DNA of 64,000 nucleotides from Pseudofabraea citricarpa. Its lineage: Eukaryota; Ascomycota; Leotiomycetes; Helotiales; Dermateaceae. The translations under genes were made by a program, and so were the position numbers. Under the pieces are notes generated by a model. It was not told the DNA's origin. It saw only the letters and a list, made by a program, of their open reading frames with translations, and did not search any database. Positions 25,106-37,400 of the stretch are shown here, piece by piece. The stretch covers positions 62,001-126,000 of the forward strand of contig JAPWGK010000027.1 in NCBI GenBank assembly GCA_029641185.1, in the 5' to 3' direction. Numbering within the stretch: position 1 is the stretch's first letter; every line of letters starts with the position of its first letter.

Positions 25106-26941
25106 TTATGCAATGGCAAGTTTCGGCTTTCCGGTAATCTTGACTTCGATCTCACCTGCACCCGCGGCCTTAGTATTGGAAATCTTGGAGTAGCCAATGA
25201 TGCGGGCATGGTAGACTTCGACATCGGCCGCAGTCGTGTTGTAAAGCTCCATGTCGAAGCCGCGCACGATGCGGGGGAGCGTGAGGTACAGCTCAGCGAA
25301 AGTCATGCTAAATTGGGCCAGGTTAGCGACCAGATGAGTTTTGTAGTTTCACTTCGTGCACAGAAGCAGATTATGAATAGCCACGTACCTGATACCAATA
25401 CACTGTCTGGCACCCTTGGTGAAGTTGGCGAGGTATTTGTCGAGTCGGATGCCCTCTTTTTGTGCTCTGATCCATCGCTCGGGGTCGAAATTCCATGCGT
25501 TGGGGAAGATCTCTTCATCGGTGTGAAGGAAGTATGTGGATTGACTGACGGGAGTCTATGCTAGTGTCAGCTCCTACAGATTAAGTGAGACCAGACTGGA
25601 ATTGCTTACTCCAGCTGGAATAAAATACCCATTATACTCCAATACTTCGTCGGTCGCGATTCTTGGTGTTGGTGTGATGGGGCCAAATGCCAAGCGAAGA
25701 CCTTCGTGAATTACAGCCGTCTATAGATAATTTATGTTAGATGAAGTATGGAAGCCTGATAAGTAAAGTAACTTACCAAGTAAGGAAGAGGCTCGAGCTG
25801 TGTGAGAGAGTAAACACTGTCAGCCTTTGGTGGCAAGGTATCCAACTCCTCACGCAGTTTCTTCAGGACTGCTGGGTGCTGTAGAAGGTAATACATGATG
25901 ACTGCGAGGGATCGGGACGTTGTTTCGGTGCCGGCGAAGAGGATGACAGTGCCCTCATCCACAAGACGAGAGACTGTTCTCTCGTGAGCCGGAATGCTGT
26001 GGTCTCCGAGCGCTCCAACAATGACCGACTTGGACTTAGTCGTACTCTCCCTCTGGAGGGTGCCAACGGAAGTGTGTTTAATCTGGTCACGCATAGTCAA
26101 GAGATCGGCCACACATGGTATGATCATTCTGATAACCGGTGTGGGCAAGCTCTTGAGGACATTAATGATAACGGGGATGAATCGCGCAAGGTTATAAATG
26201 CTTGTGAGTCCTTGGAAACCATCCCGGACCACAAATCGGAAGTCCTTGATTCCAAGATAGTCAAAGTGCTTTCCGTAGAAGCGAAGTGTGATAACATCGG
26301 CTGTCAATGCTGAGAAGGCACCATCGAGGTTCATAACGCTTCCTTCACGCATGGCGTCGTCGAATCGCTCCAACAGCTTGTCAACTCTCTCGTGAATAAC
26401 TGGCTCAAGCTCGAAGATTGCACGCTTGGAAAAGTATGGACTGAGGTAGCTGCGTCGGGCGCGATGCAGATTGTGATCGATAGTGGCAGCGGTAGCTGAT
26501 GGAACATCAAAAGCACCAGTATGATTAGGATCTTTGTTTACTTTGCGACTGCTTCCAGTATAGATGTTGCCGTAATATGACGAATCCTTGATGTGAATCT
26601 CTCCTGGGGTGATACGGACAATTGGACCTGTAGGAGACTTGTGAGTGGCTTGCTTCTCCAAAAGCAAATACGTTTGGTTCCTTACCATATTTCGCATGCA
26701 TCTTTTCAATTTCCCAGAGAAAGGTGCCGTCTCTGACGACCTCGTACCAGAACTCATAGAAGTTTGAGACTGCTGCTAGTTTGGGACCGGGGAATTTGCT
26801 TAAGGGGTGGAAATAAAGGTTGTAAATGCCAATCCAAATGCAATATCCCAGGTATAGCCCTGCAACCGCTGCTGCGACTACACGTATAGATGGTGTCTCA
26901 ATATGAGAGGCAGGCTCAAGCAGAGCTAAAAATTCTACCAT
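25106..26941 (-). CDS. Cytochrome P450 monooxygenase
   Basis: Five exons (26941-26686, 26627-25777, 25720-25610, 25555-25389, 25307-25106) give 528 residues. An N-terminal membrane anchor (about residues 20-40) is followed by the [14 protein letters not shown] hinge, I-helix AGTETTSR (317-324), K-helix EGLR (Glu375-Arg378), a PERW-type segment and the haem loop [10 protein letters not shown] with Cys458 as the iron ligand. The sequence resembles the fungal P450s commonly named trichodiene oxygenase-like (CYP58 neighbourhood), but the family assignment is uncertain. It is an ER-bound oxygenase that would hydroxylate or otherwise oxidise the acyl product. The I-helix Glu in place of Asp is common in fungal P450s. 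The third acceptor is the second of two nearby AGs, chosen by frame. Confidence 0.9.
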
Positions 26942-28863
26942 GGTGAAATGAGAGTAGTGGGCAAGGACTGTCTCGAAATGATTGTATTAAGGGTCAAGTA
27001 TCGAGGCTGGAGTGGTGGGTGGGTTGCGTTCTTTTAAAGTCGGCTTGTGCAGCCAGGTCGCTGAGTAATAGATGGGCTCAGAACTGGCCATCCAAGATCC
27101 TATGGTTCATCCAATTGCTGCACGATTTTAGGAATCTGAATAGATTCCGGTATAGGTTCCATTGGCCTATTGGCTCACTGAAAAATGGACACCGAGCAAT
27201 GGGCTTGAATCTAGCCTCCATTATTACTAAGAACACGCGATATGTCTGCCTATAAGAAAGCCGACCGATGTCCCGATTGATCATGAATCCCACTCCTAAA
27301 ACCGACTTGCTATCAGGCCCGATCTTTTCCATACATGTTCAGGTCTTCTACTTACATTGACACACTTCGGCGGAGGATCAAATACATGCTACTTGATAGT
27401 TCTAGCCAACTTTGAGGTGGATCCCGCTGCTAGTTATGATACTATATTTTAGTGTGCTAAAACTACTGATAAAAATAGAAGAGATACTGTAATTATGCAT
27501 AAATTTCACTCTCATAAGGCCAATATTTGATAGTGCGAAGGAGGCAAACATATATCTTCATATTTATCTCAATAATGATTATAACAGAGGCCTCTAAGGA
27601 ACTTAGTATCTCCTTACTCAACAAGAGAGCCTATTCACGAGAAGACCCAACTACATGGGATAACACCCTGCTTGATTTGGTCACGGAATAGTGGATAAGT
27701 CTGTATTCATTTGCATCGAAACATCAAATCGGGTTGCATCGGCGATCCGTCCGTACACCTTCAACATTCCACATGCTTGCAACCGAACCTGCCCAGTAGA
27801 GGCAATTCACATTGTAGATATAGAGTCACATCTCTAAAGTGCCCTGATTACGATACACATATGCCGATTGGACGAAGCAACTTCCGAGGAAGATAAATTC
27901 CAACACCGTACGAAAGGAAACGGCAAATTTTGAGAAAGAGACGGAGACAGTTATTGATTTTACTGCGTGGGTGGGTGCGGGTCAAGCGATGCATACATGG
28001 ATAACACAGCACAAGTGAGAGATTATTGTCGCCGCCCTCGCCCCGCCATATCTGTGTGCATGCATGCACAAGCAGTCAATAGTACCGCCTGTATTATGCG
28101 GGTGGATTAACCGACGAACGCGGGGGGAGGAGGGGGAGGGATGGGATACACGGTACGCTGCTGCAGTACGGAGTCTCGCATTTTGACGATCTGATCCATC
28201 GGGCCTTGGGAGCCGTGGGATCAGATGACGCAAGATACATGGCGGCACGGCTGTATGTAGCAAGTACAGACATGAGAGAGTTCTCGGTAGATCATCAAGA
28301 CAAGCTATCGAGGGGATCGACAACTATTATCCCCGAACCCGAGACCTAGTTGTTCTGAATGCTGATAACGTTTTTTTTGTCATGCGATGTGATGTGTTTT
28401 AGGCATCTTCACCAATCGCTTGCTTGATTGAGATGCTCTGTACAACCACACTCCGCTGTAGCCAATTTAGGGTTTACATGCATCATATCAACCAATCAAG
28501 CGATTAGGGAACATTTCACAGCCACCAAACACAATATAGCTTTATGCTATTTTTCACAATAAATAAACATAACTTTACTATGAACGTCTCCTAAATAGTT
28601 TAAGTACCATACACAAATGGTAAAAATACAAATTTCCAGATATAAATACTGCTTATTCAAAAGACACCTTGAAAAGTAGATAATCAAATGATAAAGAGGG
28701 ACATCGTAATTGATTGATAACTTCATGAGTCACATCAATCAACGGTTTAATCTAAATAAGAAATAAGAAATAATTGCTACATGAACCATTTAGTAATAGT
28801 CAATTGGCTCTGGTGTGGTACCCAAACCAATGAAGAGATATGATCGAACTAAACTCCCGTCGC
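26942..28863. other. 1.9-kb region between P450 promoter and FAS alpha 3' end
   Basis: No gene is recognised. The P450 promoter side holds an inverted repeat GGAATC-6 bp-GATTCC at 27131-27148. At 28122-28145 on the plus strand there are consecutive runs of six, five, three and three G separated by 1-4 bases, a potential G-quadruplex. Short reading frames here lack any motif. Confidence 0.45.
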
Positions 28864-31800
28864 TTAAAATATCCACTCTCCATTGCCATTCTGAGCCACA
28901 CGCGCATCTGGATCCAAGAACACCCGCCGAGTCTCAGAGGGAGAGGCTGACCAAGGCGTGTGCGTCTTTATCTGGAAGATGGTATTGGAATGGAGTCGCT
29001 TGATCCATGCGACGTTAGTGGTACGCTGGCGGGAGTTGACACGCGTGCGGTAATCCTCGAAGACGGCATCTGTTGTAGCAGCGAAGAGATATCGCGGGTG
29101 CACCACTATAGCAAGGGCACTCTTCTGGCCGAAACCGAAGGAGGTCAACATAGTGGCGCGCACTTCGGGTAGTCGCAGGCTGTGTTGTAGATATGCGATG
29201 TGTCTATACTGTCGTAATGCCGGTTCGATGTCATCGGCGTTGTGATTTCCAGGAACAATACCGCTCTGTAGTATCTGAAGACATCCGTGCAGCTGCCAAC
29301 TCCCAGCTGCTCCTTTGGGGTGCCCTGTCAGCGACTTCTGACAGACTGCAAAAAGTGGGTTGCCCCTGCTTCGCCCCATGTGCTGCATTTGCTGGTGGAT
29401 AACATCAGCTTCGTTAGTATCGTTCGCCTTGGTCGAAGTGCCGTGCATTGAAGTGACCTGGATGTCATCCACCGTTAAGCCCCAGGTAGCCATTGCGGCC
29501 TTGATAGGCGCGATAGATGGTTGCTGGCTGCGAATATCGTTCATCCACATGTTTTGAGCAGCTTTGAGCTTTGTGATGGCAGCTGCGTTGATCTCTTGCA
29601 GCCGCTTGGAGGACACTATTGGGTCGTCCTGGACACTGGCCGACTGCTCTTTGCGCCAATCCTGGATTTTAGCTACATCTTCTTTCAGACGTTGCTGCCG
29701 ATATTCAAGACTTAAAAGTTCAGAGTCGTGGCCATCTACCGTCTCACGTGCCGCCGTCATAATCCCCTTGCCCGGTGCTGGCACCGAGCGACCTATTTGG
29801 TCACCTGCCATCTTTGTATATGCAATGACTCCATAGATAGGAAGACCCATCTCCAAAGCAAGTTCGGCACTCATGATGATCTGGGCACCGCACCCTGCTG
29901 CCTCCATAAATCCAGCACGCGAGGAAGTGCTAGGTCGTGACATCTCCCGAGGGAGTCGTCCCTTGGCGAGTTCGTCGATATTATTAGCCGTTGCTTTCAT
30001 ATTGCGGAACTCATAAGACACTTCTTCGTGGAGGTCATCACTGCCTCCTATAATGGCCACCTTGCATTTGCCGGACTGGATCTCAGCACATCCCACATCC
30101 AATGACTCGATCGCCGTGGCACACGCACCCACTGGCGTCTTGATGGGGCCAGTCGATGATAACATCAGCATGTTGACCCAGGCACTCATAGTATTCAGGA
30201 AGTACTCCTGCAGAATGTCATTAGCAGCGGGCCGATCCATATATCGTTCCTTGTAGATAGCACGTGCTGCCTGAAACCCACCGAAGCAGGTACCTAAACA
30301 GTTCGCAAGTTCTGAGATGTGAATATGGCGATACAGTTCATACGGATCTTGGATACCGGCCGAGAGCATCGCTTCTGCTACACAACATAGCGCATATAAT
30401 GTGATGACATCCACCTGCTGCACAATCTCATCTGGGATTCCGTATCGTTTAGGATCCCACCCCTTGGGCAATTGTCCACCAACTGTGTTTTCGCTTGTGC
30501 TCGCTTTGGGCACGAGAAAAGAGACACCTTTTTTGATCTGGACCATATATTCCCCCGACCCTTCGACCGGTCGGACGACGACTTTGTCGCCGTGTTTGAG
30601 TTTGAATGCTTCGGCTGTAGCTCGAGAACACTCAAATGCGGGTAGATCTTCTTCAACCACAACTTCATGAAGAAATTCCTTTTTCGCAGGGTCCCAACCA
30701 CCCGATTCTTCTGGTTCAATAAATCGCAAACCCGAATGCTGCGTTATAAAATCGCCATGTTTCTGGTGAATCTCTTCCTCTTTGATAGGCGTTTGTGTAG
30801 CCGTATCCACCCACCCAGCATATGGTTGGCCTTTGAGGTCGCCATCAACATGCTCTATCAGCCCCATGATCCACGCTAATTCCGTATAGCCTTCTAAGCT
30901 GAGTTGACCTTGATGCTCCATCTCCCATCGCGTACGAGAGCTACCCCATGGCCCCAGCTCGGCATATCCGACCATTACAACAGTCTTGGACAGATCGATC
31001 GTGCCCTGAAGATCGCTCAGATGGCTGGTGATATCCTGATAATCCGGCAGATGTGGAAAATGGAGATTGAGATTAGCTCGCTGTTGTTTCGGACGAGTTG
31101 ATGACAAATTTATAGGGGCGGCAAGGATTGGCTTGCCCAGAAGAACCTCCTGCTCCTGTGTTTCTTCTGCAATTAACGCTTTGCGTATTCGACTTTCTTC
31201 AGAAAGGCGGTTTCGGGTTGTAACGATCTCGTTCTTGACATCCGCGACGTCTTGTAGTCCTCCTGTAAGGTCCGCATAGACGGGATCATCATCACAGAGC
31301 ATCGAAATCTCCGGGGTCATTAATGCGACGATATTAAAGGCCATTTCTTGCTGAGAGAAAGTTATGATGTTATGACGTTCGATGGCATCGGCAACAATGT
31401 TATTTGGGCTCATAAGGCCCGTCCCACGCGTCCAACCGATGACAGCGCCGCAAATTGTCAGGTATTGCGACCAATTCTCCGAGTAAAACCGGTTGAAAAG
31501 TGTCTCTAGCCCGAGCTTGGATTCGGAATATAACCCATCCCCGCCAAAGTTTCCATGGTTGGGAGAGAGCGGCAGGATAACGGTTGTGGGTTTAGTATCA
31601 ATGCCATGGCGCTCCTTCTCTGCCCGGATGTAGCCCAGAAGTCGAAGGAGATTTATCAACATGGCTCGGTGCGCCACCTCAGATTTGCTGTTGAGGTAGT
31701 CAAGCTCGCCCGTGTCAGGAATGGCTGCGAATGGCACGATATAGTCGAGATCATCGGAATTCGCGGTGAATATCGTGTCATAAAGGTACTTAATCAGTGC

Positions 31801-33874
31801 TTCGCAGTCTTTTCTGCTAGCCTGGTTGAAGGGTAGCACTGTCAATGATGATCCACGTGCTCCGTGGGTATAGTACATCTCCTGATAGAAAGCCGATGTG
31901 CTTGAGACGGCTTTGCTTGTCGTAACAATTACGCGAGCACCACCGCATAATAAGGCTTGCACTACTTCTGCTCCAATAGAGCCCCGACCTGCACCGGTAA
32001 CGAGCACTGTCTTGCCAGCATAGCTCAATCCAGATTTCGCCCCTAAATCTAGGGTATCCAAATACAGGGCTGTTGATTTGGTATCATACTGCCATTGGTT
32101 ACCGTGTCGCTGGCGAAGGTTGACAAAGGGAATCGATTCCCCGTCCACACCTTTCCGACCTTGTCGCATTAATACGCTGTATTGCGTGATCTTGCGTGGG
32201 ACTTCCCCAAACTCAATGTTTCCTGCATCTGTGATGGTAGTTCGAGGTCCAAGAGCGGGGCGCGAGTACCAAAATGTGGGATTTATTTTCTCGGCTCCGT
32301 CGGCTCGTCTTGCAAGCTCCCTGATCTCCTGCAAAGCAGACGGTTGCATATTTAGAGCACCACCATCGAGTACGAAACGAATGATTTCTGTGCATGATGG
32401 GTCCCACTTGTTCAGCAGATGGCGCATGCGATCTTCATTGCGGGAAGGGGAGTTTTCAAGGCTCAGTGCTGCTTCCATCACCCAATGGAAAAGACTTTCG
32501 TTTGCCCAGTTCCACCACGATCGATATGTCCTGCCATGGCGCGAATCAAATATAGATTGGATACTTTCGAAGAACGATTCGTCAAATTCTGCGTTCCATC
32601 GGTCCAGTTTCTCGGTCAATTCGCTCTGAGATGCCTTTAATGCCGCCTGATTGTCGTCTTCAGGGTTGTTCATCCCTAGAAGCCGGGCCATGACTTCACG
32701 TTGCTCGCGCTGTAGTTCCTTCTTCATGGTGTCAAGACCGGATGCATCAACGAGAGTTGCAGCAGTTGCGTTGCCAATATCACTGCCACTTGTCGCTGGC
32801 ATCAGCTGGATATTTGCATGGACAGCATACCGCAAAACCAGTTCGTCCAAGTATGATTTGGCATGGCTGGCACTGGGCAGACGCGATGCTGGTTCAACCG
32901 TGACAGCGAGACAGAGCGGGGTCACAGAATGCAGTTTACTCAGGCCCCAGTGGAAGAGAAGATAACCCTGCATTGCCGCTTGATTGAATCCCGCCGGCAT
33001 CTTGCTCGATGTCAACTTGGACAACAAGGTGGCCATGACTTTCCCCGGTTTGCCGGAAAATCCAGGCTGAAGGACATCGGCGAGAGCACCCAAGGTAAAG
33101 CCCTCTGCGCCATCAGGAAGACGGCCAAACTCGGCTTCCAGATCGCCGATGAGCTCGTTTTGCAGTGTCGACTTTCCTATTCTCGCTTCTCGTTAGTAGA
33201 TGTGCAGGTAATGAGGTGAGAGGGGAGTATTACCTCCCGCTAATTCTGCAATGGTTTTTTGGGTCGATACCTGATCGAAACCTCGTCGCAGCTTCTGTGC
33301 GGTCAAGGCCAACACAATATGTGACGCAGAAAGTGGAACGTCTGCCACAAGCTTGGCAGCAATTGGGGTCGCTGAGGCGGGCATGGAAATGGCAGCTGTA
33401 GCAGGTGCCGTGGATTCAGTAACAGGGTCAGCTTCGGGTGAGACTTCTGCATCTGGTGCCTGTTCTTCTGGGTAGGTGTAATAGATAGCATCCTGATTTG
33501 CGGTATACGACAAAAACTGGAGATGTGCCCACCGCGATTTGGGTTGCGTCTTGTGGCCGCGTGCAGCGGTTTTCTTGGCCATGGTAGCCAGCACTGTGGC
33601 TGGCCCGATTTCTACATAACGCTGGATAGGCTCTTCTTCAGCGAACAAGATGTTCTGTGTTTCAATCCTATTCCTACATTAGCGAGCGTCCGGATGGATG
33701 CAAGATTGAAACTCACCATCGTACTGGCGACGCAAACTGATATCTGGGATCGCGCACCACCATGGGTCAGCCTGAGGAGCAAATAAGGCCACGAACACTG
33801 TTGCAGATGTAGAGTCCTTACGACATTAATTCAATTAACAGCTTCTGTGCGCGTGATCGCGTTGATTCTGCCAT
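28864..33874 (-). CDS. Fatty acid synthase subunit alpha, secondary-metabolism type
   Basis: Four exons (33874-33822, 33743-33717, 33667-33234, 33176-28864) encode 1608 residues. Domain order is the end of the malonyl/palmitoyl transferase (SYQFASPVRWIETQ), acyl carrier domain with phosphopantetheine Ser174 in GGKSTLQNE, ketoreductase (KTVLVTGAGRGSIGAE near 560; YSESK near 721) and ketosynthase (active Cys about 1190 in GACATAIES; His in MHGTST and LTGHPKGAA). The chain stops about 130 residues after the ketosynthase, so the C-terminal phosphopantetheine transferase of primary alpha subunits (about 1880 residues) is absent. This matches the StcJ/AflA/HexA class that makes a dedicated short or medium acyl chain. 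Carrier activation must then come from another enzyme. It is transcribed divergently from its partner subunit. Confidence 0.94.
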
Positions 33875-34441
33875 AACTCCATCGGGCAACATTTTGGGCG
33901 ACGATAGCCACGCTCGTAATGCGTAATAACAGAAGAGGAATCAGGAGCAGACTTTGAATCCACCGTGTTCAGCGGTCGTGGTCGCTTAAGTATAACAAAG
34001 CAGCCCGTCGCCCGTCGTGCGTGACCTTGTCACGTTACCAGGCCTTTCAAGTGTTGTTGGAAGTCAGGTTATGAGTTTTGGGAGGCATGTTGGTAACCGA
34101 GTTAGTGGGCACCTAGTTATGGCATACTTAGCTAGGTAAGTGGCATTAAGTGTCTTGCATTCTTCAAAGTCCCGCTTTCTCGTCCTGATTACAGGTGAAA
34201 TAATGGGCCAAGGCTAGGAACCTGGTCGGCCTAAATTTGCGTAAGCCTAAAAGTCGGGAGGCCTGAAAACAGGCAGCACCTACCGAAACACTTATAGAGC
34301 AAAAAACGTCCTACTCGCGACTGGCCGGGGTGCCATGGCAGTTATAATATATGATTTCATACCGTTGGCATGAATGTTTCTCTCCAGTAAGCGATTGTCG
34401 TCCGACATGCGTTGAATGGTGATCAAAACCTAAATATTGTC
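33875..34441. promoter_or_regulatory. Divergent promoter of FAS alpha and FAS beta
   Basis: 567 bp separate the two start codons, so one region should control both subunits in equal amounts. Apart from the 16-bp GCCT array at 34229, it contains CCCGTCGCCCGTCGTGCGTG near 34006 and a TATAATATATG stretch near 34342, about 95 bp before the beta start. Confidence 0.75.
34229..34276 (+). promoter_or_regulatory. 16-bp phased GCCTRAA array (3 units)
   Basis: GCCTAAA, GCCTAAA and GCCTGAA begin at 34229, 34245 and 34261, exactly 16 bp apart. A degenerate GCTA lies at 34213, again one unit upstream. The first 40 bp (34228-34267) align without gaps to 42075-42114 in the hydrolase/acyl-CoA oxidase promoter at 32 of 40 positions. 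The array lies about 355 bp from the FAS alpha start and 175 bp from the FAS beta start. A spacing of about 1.5 helical turns suggests cooperative binding of one regulator; this is inference. Confidence 0.7.
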
Positions 34442-37400
34442 ATGTCGACAAATTCAAGCGCAACGCCCATGTCGTCCAGCTCTCTGTCTTTCGTAGACGT
34501 TGGGAGCAGGGAGACTGAAGTCCAGGGCTACATTCTGCTACCCTTTGACTTCGGCAGCATAAAACATGCTTTTCAAATTCAATGTGATCAAGCCAGTCGG
34601 GTGAAGCACCAGCGAGATCAATTCTTGCTCTCGCTGTCATCCCAAGACTCGCAGCCGAGCTCGGCAGGGCACCTCAGTCTCCAATTCATACAATTCCTAC
34701 TTCAACACAATGTCGCCACCACTGCACTTGCTGCTTTCCTGTCGTCTTTCGACAGGGACTTCCTTCACGATACCGGGATTCACAACCTCGTGGGGAGTTT
34801 GCCAGAGAGCCTGGCCTCCCGACACAGCCTTCTCCAGGCATACTATACCGCAGCATGTTCCAGCAAGAGTTTCCGCCCACGCCAGAGCGCTCTAATAGAA
34901 GCAGCTGAGTGCGGAAAAGTCAAACTTTTTGCTCTCTTTGGCCAACAGGGCCCTGAAAGTCCCGAGTCTGCCCAAGAGCTGATTCATAGATATATCACGT
35001 ACCAACCTTTTCTTGCCGATCTGATCGAGGCAGTCGCTCCACGACTTCACCAGTTATCATGCCTACCGGAGACCCGCGACTCATTTTATCAGGAGCAGTC
35101 GCTGGATCTTTGTGTCTGGCTCCGCGACCCATCAGCCATCTTGGCAGCCTCGAAATTCATCGCTAGTTCGCCGGTTAGTCTTCTGTTGATGGGCATTCTC
35201 GGGTTGGCCGACTTCTGCATCGCATGCAAGATTTTGGGGAAGACGCCGGGAGAGTTGACATCTACCTTTGCCGGTGTCGCAGGCCATTCACACGGAACGG
35301 TAGTTGCCACTGCGATCGCAGCCGCCAGTTCTTGGACGTCGTTTTACGACAATGCACGGATCGCTGTTGAAATACTCTTCTGGATCGGCTTCGAGAGCCA
35401 TAGAGGGGCACAGCGAGGCGCCATTCACCCATCTCTCGTTCATGACGCAGTGGAGAAGGGCTATGGATACCCATCGTCCATGTTGAGCGTGCAGGGTTTA
35501 GACAGAGAACAGATTCAGGCCAATATACAGCAGTGGAATCAAGATTGTCCACCCCAAGAGAAGCTCTGTCTCTCTGTCGCTACTGGCCGTGATGACTTTG
35601 TGGTGGCTGGGTGTGCAAGTGCGTTGGTGCATTTCAATGGCCTTTTGGAGGCCCTGAATGCCGGTGATAAGGACCAGGCACGTGTGTCCTTTGGGAAGCG
35701 CAGGCCTGTCATTGTCCATCGATTCTTGCCTGTCAGTGCGCCTCTGCATTCTTCACATCTCCAAGATGCTGCGGTTAAGGTAAAAAATGCTTTGGCTGGT
35801 CAGTCGATCCGGCGAAAGGCCTTGCAAATCCCAGTCTACCATAGTCGGACAGGCCAGGATCTGAGGGAATTCACAGCATCCAATCTCATTGACCATCTCA
35901 TTGATGCTACAATGAGCGAACCATGTGACTTGGGAGCTGCCATTGCATTCCAAGGTGCATCGCACATAGTTTCGTTTGGAAGTCAAGCCTTTGGAGAATT
36001 GACCATGCGGCTCAAAGAAGGGCATGGGGTGCGAGTGGTGCTTGGAAGTGAGCTGGAGTCGCAAGTTGAGGATATCGGGACGCAGGCTGACCTCTTCTCG
36101 CCACATTTGCTACTGTCTTCAACGGGCATCAAGAGCTGGGCCGACCAATTCAAACCACGCCTCGCCGTGTCTGCAAGCGGGGACCTAAGCATAGAGACAA
36201 GATTTACACAGCTGTTAGGAACCCCACCCATCATGGTGGCGGGGATGACGCCCACCACGGCGCACTGGGACTTTGTTGCAGCCGTCCGCGATGCTGGATA
36301 CCACGTTGAACTGGCGGGTGGTGGTTATCACAACGCGACTCAGTTCTCCCAGGCCATCAACCAGCTCGCTACGAGTGCGACGTCGGCACGTGGTGTCACC
36401 TGCAATCTGATATATGCCAGTCCACGCTCCATGGCCTGGCAAATTGCCCTGTTGCGGCAGTTATCGCAGAAAGGAAGCCCGGTAGATGGACTGACTATTG
36501 GAGCCGGCGTTCCCTCGCCTGAAGTGGTCGCGGGATATATCAACACTCTTGGCCTGCGACATATCGCCTTCAAACCTGGACTATTGGCGGCTATCCAACA
36601 GGTTATCAAGATTGCCCAGGCACATCCAGAGATTCCTATCATTCTCCAATGGACTGGAGGACGTGCTGGTGGACACCATTCAATGGAGGATTTCCATCTT
36701 CCGATACTAAACTCGTACGCGGCCATCCGGAAGTGTCCGAATATTGTGTTGGTCGCTGGTAGTGGGTTTGGTAGCGGTGATGACACATACCAGTACTTCA
36801 CTGGTTCGTGGTCCAGCCAGCTGGGCTATGCCCCAATGCCTTTTGACGGCATCTTGCTTGGCAGCCGAATGATGATGGCGCGTGAGGCACATACTTCACC
36901 TGCAGTCAAGAAATGCATCGCAGGCGCGTCTGGAGTTACGAATGAAGACTGGGAAAAGACTTCTGATGGGGCAGCAGGAGGTATTATCTCAGTCATCTCA
37001 GAGATGGGCCAGCCGATGCATAAGATTGCCACTCGAGGAGTCTTGTTCTGGGCAGAGATGGACAAGACTATCTTCAGTCTCCCTCGAAAGGATCGTGTCG
37101 CAGCCCTGACCAAGAACCGAGACTCTATTATTTCTCGTCTGAACACAGATTTTGCTAAGCCATGGTTTGGCCGGAATACAGAAGGGCAGATGGTTGACCT
37201 ATGCGAAATGACATACGGCGAAGTCCTCAGCCGACTCGTCCAAGTCATGTATGTGCATCATCAACAGCGATGGATTAATCTGTCTTATACCACCTTCGTC
37301 CTCGACTTTGCCGTACGAGCCTTAGAGCGGTTTCCGGCCAAGAGAAATTTTGATATCTCGCTGTCAATGCTGGATGAACCCAATGAGTTCCTCAAAGGTT

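Noticed and set aside
33165..33401. Plus-strand frames overlapping FAS alpha and other long frames antisense to FAS, HMGR and acyl-CoA oxidase
   Set aside because: They are shadows of conserved coding sequence on the other strand and carry no domains.
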